From Roseiarcus sp963730555 (GTDB lineage Bacteria; Pseudomonadota; Alphaproteobacteria; Rhizobiales; Beijerinckiaceae), in assembly GCA_963730555.1 (NCBI GenBank), contig CAVSSS010000013.1, positions 186,001 to 250,000 on the forward strand: a stretch of DNA of 64,000 bases. The letters run 5' to 3'. The notes under the pieces were generated by a model that ran no database searches, had not been told where the DNA came from, and saw only the letters and a list, made by a program, of their open reading frames with translations. The translations under genes were made by a program, and so were the position numbers. This document shows, piece after piece, positions 8,698 through 16,782 of the stretch. Within the stretch, counting starts at the first letter, position 1; every line of letters starts with the position of its first letter.

Positions 8698-9969
8698 TCA
8701 TTCAGCATTGATGAGCACGGCGCGGAAGTCGTTGACATTGGTCAGGGTCGGCCCGGTGACGACCTGATCGCCGAGCGCGTTGAAGAATCCATGGGCGTCG
8801 TTGTCGGCCAGCAACATCCTGGCGTTGAGGCCGAGACCCCTCGCTCGCTCGAGGCTGTCGGGGGTCACGATCGCGCCAGCGACCTCCTCGGCCCCATCCG
8901 TGCCGTCGGTGTCGCCGGCGATGGCGAAGATTCGAGGCCGCCCATCGAGTTCGACCGCCAGCGACAGGAGGAACTCCACGTTCCTCCCTCCCCTGCCCGC
9001 TCCCCTAACCGTCACCGTGGTCTCTCCGCCGGAGATGAGGACGCATGGAGACGGTGCGGGCTGGCCGTGGACTGCGACCTGGCGCGCGATTCCGGCCATC
9101 ACTTTCCCCACCTCGCTGGCCTCGCCCTCGAGCGCGTCGCCGAGGATGAGCGGACGATAGCCGGCTTGGGCCGCGATCTCGGCCGCCGCCTCGAGCGAGG
9201 CCTGCGGCGCCGCGATGAGGCGCGTCTCGCTGCGTGCGAAGGCCGGGTCGCCAGGCTTTGGGGTCTCGGACTTCATGTCGTCTAGACCGGCCTGCACCGA
9301 TGGGGGCGGGACGATGCCGTAACGCTGCAGCACCGCCTTGGCGTCGGCAAGCGTCGTCGCATCAGGCGTCGTCGGACCGGAGGCGATCACCGACGGATCG
9401 TCGCCCGGGACGTCGGAAATGATGAGAGACACGATCCGGGCCGGAGCGGCGGCGACCGCCAGCCTGCCGCCCTTGATCGCGGACAAATGCTTGCGGACGC
9501 AGTTGATCTCATGGATGTTGGCGCCGCTCTTGAGCAGCGCCTTGTTCAGAGCCTGTTTGTCGTTCAGCGTGATCCCCGCCGCCGGCAAGGAAAGCAAAGC
9601 CGATCCGCCGCCCGATATCAGGCAAAGCGCAAGGTCGTCCGGACCGAGGCCCTTGATGAGATCGATGATCCTGCGGGCTGCATCCTGCCCCGCGGCATCC
9701 GGAATGGGATGGGCCGCCTCGACGACCTCGATCCGCTTCAACGGACCCACCCCGTGCCCATAGCGGGTGACGACGAGGCCGGTGAGAGGCTTGTCATCCG
9801 GCCAATGGGCTTCGACCGCGCGGGCCATCGAGGCGGCGGCCTTGCCGGCCCCCACGACGACTGTGCGTCCTGGGGGCGGCTCGGGGAGATTTGCGGGCAC
9901 AGCCTTGTCGGGCGACGCTGCAGATATCGCCGCATCGAACATGTCCCGCAACAAATGCCGCTCTTTCAT
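8698..9969 (-). CDS. gckA: Glycerate 2-kinase (type 2, MOFRL family)
   Basis: Phosphorylates glycerate to 2-phosphoglycerate, feeding lower glycolysis. The 423 residues match GckA/TtuD-type kinases: an N-terminal DUF4147 part with VVGAGKAAASMA (about residues 38-49) and LISGGGSALLSLP, then the C-terminal MOFRL domain with SGGETTVTVRG and DTDGTDGAEE. It starts 12 bases after the reductase stop, so reductase and kinase are in one operon: tartronate semialdehyde to glycerate to 2-phosphoglycerate. In serine-cycle organisms the same kinase acts on hydroxypyruvate-derived glycerate; the window gives no direct sign of that cycle. Confidence 0.92.
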   Translation of the reverse strand: MKERHLLRDMFDAAISAASPDKAVPANLPEPPPGRTVVVGAGKAAASMARAVEAHWPDDKPLTGLVVTRYGHGVGPLKRIEVVEAAHPIPDAAGQDAARRIIDLIKGLGPDDLALCLISGGGSALLSLPAAGITLNDKQALNKALLKSGANIHEINCVRKHLSAIKGGRLAVAAAPARIVSLIISDVPGDDPSVIASGPTTPDATTLADAKAVLQRYGIVPPPSVQAGLDDMKSETPKPGDPAFARSETRLIAAPQASLEAAAEIAAQAGYRPLILGDALEGEASEVGKVMAGIARQVAVHGQPAPSPCVLISGGETTVTVRGAGRGGRNVEFLLSLAVELDGRPRIFAIAGDTDGTDGAEEVAGAIVTPDSLERARGLGLNARMLLADNDAHGFFNALGDQVVTGPTLTNVNDFRAVLINAE

Positions 9970-9981
9970 GTGACTGGCGCC

Positions 9982-10882
9982 TCAGGCCGGCCCCTTCACC
10001 TGGCCAATTTCGTGATGGGCGAGTCCCTCGAGCACGCGCGCCATACCCGAATGGTCCCACGCCGCGCCGCCTGCGGCGACGGCGCCATTGAACAACTCCT
10101 GGCAGGTCGCAGTGTTCGGCAGGCTGACACCGAGAGCGCGCGCTCCCTGCAGCGCGAGGTTGAGGTCCTTCTGATGCAGCGCGATGCGAAAGCCCGGCTC
10201 AAAATTTCGTTTGATCATGCGTTCGCCGTGGACCTCGAGGATGCGGGACGCCGCAAATCCGCCCATCAGCGCCTGACGTACACGAGCCGGATCGGCGCCG
10301 GCCTTGGAAGCGAAAACAAGCGCCTCGCCGACGGCCTCGATGGTCAAGGCCACGATGATCTGGTTCGCGACCTTTGTTGTCTGCCCGTCGCCATTGCCGC
10401 CGACAAGCGTAATGTTCTTGCCCATGAGTGCGAAGATCGTCTTGACCTTTTCGAACGCGTCCTCGGGGCCTCCGACCATAATCGTGAGAACTCGCCGCCT
10501 TCGCGCCTACCTCGCCGCCGGAAACGGGCGCATCGAGATATTCGCAACCGAGATCATTGACCTTCTTGGCGAAGTCCTTGGTGGCGATCGGCGAGATCGA
10601 GCTCATGTCGACGACGATCTTGCCCGTCGACAGCCCCTCCGCGACGCCTCCGGCGCCGAAGAGAACCGTCTCGACGTCCGGCGTGTCGGGGACCATGGTG
10701 ATGATCACGTCCGCCTTCTGGCCGACTTCCTTCCCATTGCCGCATGCGACTGCGCCCTTGTCGATCAACTCCTTCGGCGGAGCGCGACGGGTGTGAACGA
10801 AGAGTTTATGACCGCCTTCCACAAGGTGGCCCGCCATCGGTCGCCCCATGATGCCCAGTCCGATGAAACCGATCTTTGCCAT
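9982..10882 (-). CDS. garR: 2-hydroxy-3-oxopropionate (tartronate semialdehyde) reductase, one frameshift
   Basis: A beta-hydroxyacid dehydrogenase reducing tartronate semialdehyde to D-glycerate. The N-terminal NAD(P) fold starts MAKIGFIGLGIMGRPM; the family motif LDAPVSGGEVGAK and the catalytic Lys in TTKVANQIIVA are present, as is the C-terminal alpha domain. About 299 residues when one base is removed at about 10490, where an extra T in GCGAGTTCTC breaks AAS-LTIMVGG. The ATG at 10882 follows GGAGA; longer upstream starts are not supported. Operon with gckA. 3-Hydroxyisobutyrate dehydrogenase is the nearest alternative, but the kinase and glycolate oxidase next door favour this assignment. 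Confidence 0.87.
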
Positions 10883-11076
10883 TCTTAACGTCTCCAGCGT
10901 GGGTGAAATCACGGGTTCGGCAATGACGTCTACCACGCGCAGGTCATGAACGGCGACCTCATCAAGAGCCCCAATTGGCCATGTCCACTAGAGTATGATT
11001 AGACTGCGCCGCGCCGCGAGCCGGCGTGTTGGCCCTCGGCCCAATTTCCGAATCGCAACGCACTACAGGAGATGAG

Positions 11077-12468
11077 ATGGAGGCCGCCCAGTCCAACGCC
11101 CTGGTGTTCTTCGGCGCATCCGGTGATCTTGCCTTCAAGCAGATCTTCCCAGCCCTTCTGGGCCTCGTCGGCGACGAGGGCGTCAGCGTGCCGATTGTCG
11201 GCGTGGCCAAGGCGGGCTGGACGGTCGAACAGCTCAAGGGCCGAGCCACGGACAGCATCAAAGAGCACGGCGGCGGTGATGCTGCGAAGCTTGATAAACT
11301 GTTGGGGCTCCTGCGATATGTCGACGGGGACTACAACGACCCGCAGACTTTCGCACAATTGAAGCAAGCGCTCGGCGGCGCCAAGCGGCCGCTGCACTAT
11401 CTCGCGATTCCCCCGAGCCTCTTTGGCGTTGTCGTTTCTGCGCTCGCGAAGAGCGGTCTCAACGTTGATGCGCGCCTTGTCGTCGAGAAGCCATTCGGCC
11501 GAGATCGCGAATCCGCGCAGGCGCTTAACCGCACATTGCGCGAGCACTTTCCTGAAGAGTCGATTTATCGCATCGACCATTATCTGGGAAAGGAGCCGGT
11601 CCAGAACATCCTCTACACGCGATTCGCCAATACGATGTTCGAGCCGCTGTGGAACCGCCACTATGTTCGCTGCATCCAGATCACCATGGCGGAAGCTTTC
11701 GACGTTCAGGATCGCGGGAGCTTCTACGACGCCGTCGGCGCCCTGCGCGATGTCGTCCAGAACCACATGCTGCAAGTCCTCTCCAATGTGATGATGGACG
11801 CGCCGACCGGCGAAGAACATGAGGCGCAACGGGACCAAAAAGCCGCACTGCTTAAGGCCGTTCGCCCGCTCGACGCCGCGAGCGTGGTGCGCGGGCAATA
11901 TCGCGGCTATCGCTCGGTCAAGGGCGTTCGTCCAGATTCAACGACCGAAACCTACGTGGCGCTGAAATTGTTTGTCGACAGCTGGCGCTGGGCGGGGGTT
12001 CCCATCTATATCCGCGCCGGCAAATGCCTGCCCTTGACGGCCGCAGAGGTCACAATCGAGTTCAAACCGCCGCCCCGATCCACGTTCGGCGAGACGACGA
12101 ACCCATCAGCAGACTATCTGCGCGCGCGGTTAAGCCCGGATGTTAGCGTCGCCTTGGGATTGCGGATGAAACATCCCGGAGAGCGCATGACGGGGGATGA
12201 TGTCGAACTCTCCCTGATGCAACGCGCCGGGTCGGACATGCCGCCCTACCAGCGCCTGCTCGGCGACGCCATGCGCGGCAATAACGAGCTCTTCGGCCGG
12301 GAGGACGTCGTCGACGCGCAATGGCGCATCGTGGAGCCGATCCTCAAAGACCCCCCGGCGGTACAGGAATATGCGCCTGGAACTTGGGGGCCTGAGGCCG
12401 CGAAAGCGCTCATCGGCGCGGACGGCCCTTGGCGGAATCCCGCGACGCCCAAACCCGGAAACCCATAA
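11077..12468 (+). CDS. zwf: Glucose-6-phosphate 1-dehydrogenase
   Basis: First step of the oxidative pentose phosphate and Entner-Doudoroff routes, glucose 6-phosphate to 6-phosphogluconolactone with NADP+. The 463 residues begin with the nucleotide-binding loop FFGASGDLAF (residues 11-20) and contain the substrate site YRIDHYLGKE, the family signature. I choose the ATG at 11077 because AGGAGATG stands just before it; an upstream GTG at 11026 has no ribosome site. It is divergent from garR with about 195 bp between starts. The usual partners pgl and edd are not adjacent. Confidence 0.95.
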   Translation: MEAAQSNALVFFGASGDLAFKQIFPALLGLVGDEGVSVPIVGVAKAGWTVEQLKGRATDSIKEHGGGDAAKLDKLLGLLRYVDGDYNDPQTFAQLKQALGGAKRPLHYLAIPPSLFGVVVSALAKSGLNVDARLVVEKPFGRDRESAQALNRTLREHFPEESIYRIDHYLGKEPVQNILYTRFANTMFEPLWNRHYVRCIQITMAEAFDVQDRGSFYDAVGALRDVVQNHMLQVLSNVMMDAPTGEEHEAQRDQKAALLKAVRPLDAASVVRGQYRGYRSVKGVRPDSTTETYVALKLFVDSWRWAGVPIYIRAGKCLPLTAAEVTIEFKPPPRSTFGETTNPSADYLRARLSPDVSVALGLRMKHPGERMTGDDVELSLMQRAGSDMPPYQRLLGDAMRGNNELFGREDVVDAQWRIVEPILKDPPAVQEYAPGTWGPEAAKALIGADGPWRNPATPKPGNP

Positions 12469-12470
12469 TC

Positions 12471-12485
12471 CGAGCTGAAAGCTCG
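12471..12485. terminator. Small hairpin in the convergent gap zwf / lactate monooxygenase
   Basis: CGAGCT-GAA-AGCTCG forms a 6-bp stem with a 3-base loop between two converging genes separated by 33 bases. No T-run follows on either strand, so it may only be a weak barrier to read-through. Confidence 0.35.
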
Positions 12486-12501
12486 ACGTCGGGCGCTTTG
12501 G

Positions 12502-13668
12502 TCATCGCTCGACGCGCTGCAATGCCTCCGGCTTGAGGTCGGCGCGGGTCGGATATCCGTCGACCGCCATGAGGAGATCGGCTTCGGCGAGCAGAGACCG
12601 CAGCACGTGGACGATTCCGTCGGTCCCGCCCAACGCTAGCCCATAGGCGTAAGGGCGGCCAACGCCGACGGCCGCCGCGCCCGTCGCGAGAGCCTTGACG
12701 ACGTGGGTCCCAGAGCGGATTCCGGAATCGAACATGACCGGAACGCTTCCGGCCGCCTTGACCACCGCGGGCAGCATGTCGAGCGCGGGAATGCCGCCGT
12801 CGGCCTGGCGGCCGCCATGATTGGAGCAATAGATGCCGTCGACGCCACCATCGATGGCGCGCCGCGCGTCGTCGGGATGGCAGATTCCCTTGACGATCAG
12901 CGGCAGCGTGGTCAGCGACCGCAACCAGGGCAGATCGTCCCAAGTCAGCGGATTGCCGAAGATCGCCGCCCACGTCGCAATGTCGGCGCGCGGGTCTTTC
13001 CCCGGCGGCCCGCCTATCAATTTCGCGAAGCGCGGGTCGGAAAAATAATTGGCCAGGCAATGGCCTCGTAGCTGCGGGAAGTTAGAGGTGGCCAAATCAC
13101 GCGGCCGCCAGCCGGTCACCCAGGTGTCGAGCGTCACCACGATCGCCTTGAAGCCGGCTCGCTCAGCGCGCGCCACAAGGCTCGCTGCCAGCTCGCGATC
13201 GGTTGGCGTGTAGAGCTGGAAGAACCCCGGCGTCGTCCCGAACTCGGCAGCGACCGCCTCGAGCGGATCGACCGAGAGTGTCGAAGCGACCATGGGCACG
13301 CCGGTCACCGCGGCGGCGCGGGCCGTCGCCAGATCGCCATGCCCGTCCTGGCCGCAGAGCCCGATCACGCCGATCGGGCTCATGAACAAAGGCGACGGCA
13401 GCCTCATGCCGAAGAGCTCGATCGACGGGTCGCGCTGCTTGGCGCCAACGAACATCCGAGGCATGAGGCCCCATTTGTCGAACGCGGCGACATTGGCCTC
13501 CTGCGTGCGCTCGTTGCCGCAGCCGCCGGCGACATACGAGACGAGACTTGCCGGCATCGCCGCGTGCGCCTTGGCCTCCAGCTCGTCAAAGCGCATTGGG
13601 AACGACGGCAAGCGGCCGATCAATCCGGCAAGGTAGATCTCATTCTGATAGGCGCCGAAATCGGGCAT
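12502..13668 (-). CDS. FMN-dependent alpha-hydroxy-acid oxidase, lactate 2-monooxygenase-like
   Basis: A TIM-barrel flavoprotein oxidising L-2-hydroxy acids. Over its 388 residues it follows the mycobacterial lactate 2-monooxygenase pattern: an N-terminus beginning MPDFGAYQNEIYLAGLIG, then LVSYVAGG, WGLMPRMF, QDGHGDLATARA, LDTWVTGWRPRDL, and the catalytic-His loop YCSNHGGRQADGG followed by FDSGIRSG and VGRPYAYG. The insertion around WVTGWRPRDL and the LPxLRG segment separate this group from classical LldD. Substrate is inferred: lactate giving acetate plus CO2, or glycolate/other 2-hydroxy acids. Its place after glycolate and glycerate genes fits hydroxy-acid use. Confidence 0.85.
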   Translation of the reverse strand: MPDFGAYQNEIYLAGLIGRLPSFPMRFDELEAKAHAAMPASLVSYVAGGCGNERTQEANVAAFDKWGLMPRMFVGAKQRDPSIELFGMRLPSPLFMSPIGVIGLCGQDGHGDLATARAAAVTGVPMVASTLSVDPLEAVAAEFGTTPGFFQLYTPTDRELAASLVARAERAGFKAIVVTLDTWVTGWRPRDLATSNFPQLRGHCLANYFSDPRFAKLIGGPPGKDPRADIATWAAIFGNPLTWDDLPWLRSLTTLPLIVKGICHPDDARRAIDGGVDGIYCSNHGGRQADGGIPALDMLPAVVKAAGSVPVMFDSGIRSGTHVVKALATGAAAVGVGRPYAYGLALGGTDGIVHVLRSLLAEADLLMAVDGYPTRADLKPEALQRVER

Positions 13669-13684
13669 CAGCCGAAATCCTTGT

Positions 13685-14302
13685 TCAAGGCGAGCCGCGA
13701 GCGGTTTCGCCTCGCGCGTCCACTTGCGCCGGCTGCTTCCCGCTCAGCCCAAGTTCGACCTCGCGCGCCCGATTGCCCCGGCGCATGATCTCGGCAAGCT
13801 CGGGGCGCTTCTCAAGTTGTCTTGCGTAGATCCCGGCGATCGCTGCGACGAGCCGGCCGCGGCGGTCGAGAAGCTCGTCGGCGAACTCGATCATTCGAGA
13901 GTTGGGCCACGCCTGCGGCCTGGTCTCCAACAGTCGGTCGGCAAGTCCATCCTCCTTTTCGTCAGGGTGAGCCTGCGCCAGGATCATCAGCGTGGCCGCC
14001 GTCGAGCGCGAGATTCCTGCATGGCAATGAATGAGCAGACCGCCTGCGTCAGCCGCGTCGCGGCCGAAAGTCAAAATCGCTTCGACGTCTCCTTTCTGCG
14101 GCAACAGAACGTCAGGATCCGGCTCGATCGCGTCGTGAAAGCGCAGCGTCGCGCGAAAGTGTGGATCGAACGCCTGGAACGCCGCCGGATCCGGCCATTC
14201 AGGGTCAAGAATCGATAAGATGTGAGTAACCCCCCGGTCCTGGTGGCCGATGAGTTCGTCAAGTCCGCAAATGGCGAAGTCTGGGAAGGATGAGGGCTTC
14301 AT
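13685..14302 (-). CDS. Dual-specificity/tyrosine phosphatase-like protein
   Basis: A 205-residue protein with the CX5R phosphatase signature HCHAGISRST (Cys93, Arg99) and a general-acid candidate Asp in the preceding part. It resembles the small alphaproteobacterial tyrosine-phosphatase family proteins of unknown substrate. The C-terminal 30 residues are polar and low in conserved features. It lies 16 bases upstream of the monooxygenase on the same strand and may be co-transcribed. The role is unknown: protein phosphatase or small-molecule phosphatase are both possible. Confidence 0.75.
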   Translation of the reverse strand: MKPSSFPDFAICGLDELIGHQDRGVTHILSILDPEWPDPAAFQAFDPHFRATLRFHDAIEPDPDVLLPQKGDVEAILTFGRDAADAGGLLIHCHAGISRSTAATLMILAQAHPDEKEDGLADRLLETRPQAWPNSRMIEFADELLDRRGRLVAAIAGIYARQLEKRPELAEIMRRGNRAREVELGLSGKQPAQVDARGETARGSP

Positions 14303-14469
14303 GGGGGACGCCTTAACATGAAAGTGTGACCGGCGCCTCTCAGCGCTGGCGAAGGGGGCAGGACTTCAACGCGCGGCGTAACAACCGTTGTGCGGTCTGC
14401 CTCGCGGCGCCATGATCATCAAACATTGACCTCAAGCGCATGAGCCGAGGCAGACTGAAGGGAGGAATG

Positions 14470-14808
14470 ATGAAACGCGCAATTCCGCTTGGCGCGCTCG
14501 CGATTCTTCTCGCGGAACCCGCGATCGCGAAAGACACCCAATTCTGGAACCTGACGGCGTCAACGGTGAAGTCGCTCGAGCTCGCGCCCGCCGGCACGTC
14601 AGCCTTCGGCCCCAACCAAACCAAGAACGATCCTGACGGCGCGGTCGATCATGACGAGCGGCTTAAGATCAAGGGCGCGGCGACTGGCGCGTTCGACGCG
14701 CGGCTCCAACTCGCCGATGGACGCCAATGCACGGTAAAGGGAGTGCGAATTGAGGCGGGAAAGGTGTTCGCCATCGAGGAAAAGGATCTCACGGCCTGCT
14801 CGCGGTAA
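14470..14808 (+). CDS. Small secreted protein of unknown function
   Basis: The 112-residue product starts MKRAIPLGALAILLAEPAIAK, a clear signal peptide with a cleavage site near AIA. The mature part is about 92 residues, charged, with a Cys pair near the C-terminus (QCTVKG, TACSR) that could form a disulfide. GGAGG at 14461 favours the ATG at 14470 over 14467. I recognise no family; tryptophan and phenylalanine in FWNLTAST suggest a small beta-rich periplasmic fold. It stands alone, divergent from the phosphatase. Confidence 0.6.
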   Translation: MKRAIPLGALAILLAEPAIAKDTQFWNLTASTVKSLELAPAGTSAFGPNQTKNDPDGAVDHDERLKIKGAATGAFDARLQLADGRQCTVKGVRIEAGKVFAIEEKDLTACSR

Positions 14809-15218
14809 ACCCCTTGCCCACCCACCAAGAGAGGAAGCCGGGGCGCGCTCGGCACGCCCGCGCACAAGTGGGCGCGCCGCAATCATTGCGACGGTTTGAG
14901 TGGTTTTTTTTTGTCACTCCTCGCTTGCAGCTTTTGCGGTTTTCAGCGGCTCTAACGTCACAGCCGCCTCAGGTCTCCCTCGCCACCCGACCGACAGCCG
15001 ACGCCACAACAGCTCAATCTAAATTTCAGAAAAAGTAAATACGTATCCAGATCTTCTACTACGCAGGATACGGGCGAGGCCCCTATAGCGACTCGATCAA
15101 CCGCCGCGAGCTTCGCGCAGGCCGCGCAACAAAGTTTCGCCGCCGCCGCGAAATTAGTCTCGCAATCGGCACCGCAAGCGGGCAATCGTCCCGCCGGAAC
15201 ATCTCAAGGTCCGCCAAG
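14809..15218. other. 410-bp intergenic stretch before the sarcosine oxidase operon
   Basis: No credible gene. It contains a short palindrome at 14878-14890 and a run of nine T at 14904-14912, separated by 13 bases, so not a proper intrinsic terminator. The sox promoter should lie in the second half, but I cannot identify -35/-10 elements or a riboswitch with confidence. Confidence 0.5.
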
Positions 15219-16469
15219 GTGCGATTCTCATTCATCAACGTCGCGTTGCAGGCGCTTAAGCACAATTCCGGCTGGCCGGAGCAATGGCGCAACCCTGAGC
15301 CGAAGGGATCTTATGACGCCGTCATCATAGGCGCGGGCGGGCACGGCCTCGCGACGGCTTATTACCTCGCCAAGGAGCATGGCCTCAGCAATATCGCGGT
15401 GCTAGAGAAGGGTTGGCTCGGCGGCGGCAACACCGGGCGCAACACGACGATCATCCGCTCGAACTACCTCTGGGAGGAATCGGCGGCGCTATACGAGCAC
15501 GCGGTGAAGCTATGGGAGGGCTTGTCTCAGGAGCTGAACTACAACGTCATGTATTCGCCGCGCGGCGTTATGATGCTGGCGCACAACACGCATGACGTTC
15601 AGGTGGGAAAACGCCACGTCCACGCCAATCGCCTGGCGGGCGTCGACAATGAATGGCTGACGCCGGAAGAGGCCAAAGCCTTCTGCCCGATCCTCAATAT
15701 CGCCCGCGACGTGCGCTATCCGATCGTTGGGGCGGCGCTGCAGCGGCGCGGCGGCGTGGCGCGGCACGACGCGGTCGCCTGGGGCTATGCGCGCGCAGGG
15801 TCGGCGCGCGGCGTCGACATCATCCAGAATTGCGAGGCGACGGCGATCCGCCGCGACGCTTCCGGCGCGGTCTCTGGCGTCGAGACGACGCGCGGCGCGA
15901 TCGCGACCAAAAAGATCGGCGTCGTGGCCGCGGGCCACACGTCGGTGGTGATGGCGATGGCCGGGGTTCGCATGCCGCTCGAGAGCTATCCCTTGCAGGC
16001 TTTGGTGTCCGAGCCGGTCAAGCTGATGATGCCATGCGTCGTAATGTCGAACACCATCCACGCCTATATGTCGCAGTCGGACAAGGGCGAACTCGTCATC
16101 GGCGCCGGCACCGACGCCTACATGTCCTATTCGCAGACCGGCGGCCTGCACATCGCCAATCATACGCTGGAAGCGATCTGCGAGCTCTTCCCGACCGTGC
16201 GCCGCATGCGCATGCTGCGCAACTGGGGCGGCATCGTCGACGTGACGCCGGACCGCTCGCCGATCATGGGGAAGACGCCGGTTCCGGGGCTGTTCGTCAA
16301 TTGCGGCTGGGGCACCGGCGGCTTCAAGGCGACTCCGGGCTCGGGCCACGTCTTCGCGCACACGATCGCCCGAGGCGAGCCGCATCGGCTGGCAGCGCCC
16401 TTCGCCCTGGACCGTTTTCGCTCGGGCCGGCTCATCGACGAAGCCGCCGCCGCGGCAGTCGCGCATTGA
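15219..16469 (+). CDS. soxB: Sarcosine oxidase subunit beta
   Basis: Catalytic flavoprotein subunit of heterotetrameric sarcosine oxidase, which demethylates N-methylglycine to glycine. The 416 residues start at a GTG (RFSFINVALQALKH matches the family N-terminus), with the dinucleotide loop VIIGAGGHGLATAYYL at about 33-48, then GGGNTGRNTT, and ARHDAVAWGYA, the segment holding the His that carries covalent FMN in characterised enzymes. The C-terminal FAD motif is NCGWGTGGFKATPG. First of soxB-soxD-soxA-soxG; the ribosome site (AAGG) is weak. Confidence 0.95.
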   Translation: MRFSFINVALQALKHNSGWPEQWRNPEPKGSYDAVIIGAGGHGLATAYYLAKEHGLSNIAVLEKGWLGGGNTGRNTTIIRSNYLWEESAALYEHAVKLWEGLSQELNYNVMYSPRGVMMLAHNTHDVQVGKRHVHANRLAGVDNEWLTPEEAKAFCPILNIARDVRYPIVGAALQRRGGVARHDAVAWGYARAGSARGVDIIQNCEATAIRRDASGAVSGVETTRGAIATKKIGVVAAGHTSVVMAMAGVRMPLESYPLQALVSEPVKLMMPCVVMSNTIHAYMSQSDKGELVIGAGTDAYMSYSQTGGLHIANHTLEAICELFPTVRRMRMLRNWGGIVDVTPDRSPIMGKTPVPGLFVNCGWGTGGFKATPGSGHVFAHTIARGEPHRLAAPFALDRFRSGRLIDEAAAAAVAH

Positions 16470-16476
16470 GCCCATC

Positions 16477-16782
16477 ATGCTGCTGATCGATTGCCCCTAT
16501 TGCCGTATGGCGCGCCCGGAGATCGAGTTCGTCTATGGCGGCGAAGCGCATATCGCTCGGACCCCCGATCCGAGCGCGCTCAGCGACGAGGAATGGGCGA
16601 ACTTCCTATATTTCCGCTCGAACCCGAAGGGCGTGCTCGCGGAGCGCTGGCGCCACGCGTTCGGCTGCGGGCGCTTCTTCAATTGCCTGCGCGACACCTT
16701 GAGCGACAAGATCATCGCGGTTTACAAGGCGGGCGAGCCACGGCCCTATGTCGCAGGCGAACGCGCTGAGCCAAACGAATGA
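16477..16782 (+). CDS. soxD: Sarcosine oxidase subunit delta
   Basis: Small zinc-binding structural subunit, 101 residues. The zinc ligands are visible as CPYC (Cys6, Cys9) and HAFGCGRFF (a His and a Cys about 50 residues later), exactly the spacing of SoxD. It follows soxB by 7 bases and its TGA overlaps the soxA start in an ATGA junction, so it is translationally coupled. Confidence 0.93.
   Translation: MLLIDCPYCRMARPEIEFVYGGEAHIARTPDPSALSDEEWANFLYFRSNPKGVLAERWRHAFGCGRFFNCLRDTLSDKIIAVYKAGEPRPYVAGERAEPNE

Noticed and set aside
7132..9285. Plus-strand frame of 717 codons opposite glcD and gckA
   Set aside because: GlcD and glycerate kinase on the minus strand have full motif sets; this frame is a GC-bias shadow with no domain.
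14878..14912. Palindrome plus run of nine T as an intrinsic terminator
   Set aside because: Thirteen bases separate the weak stem from the T-run, too far for a standard terminator.
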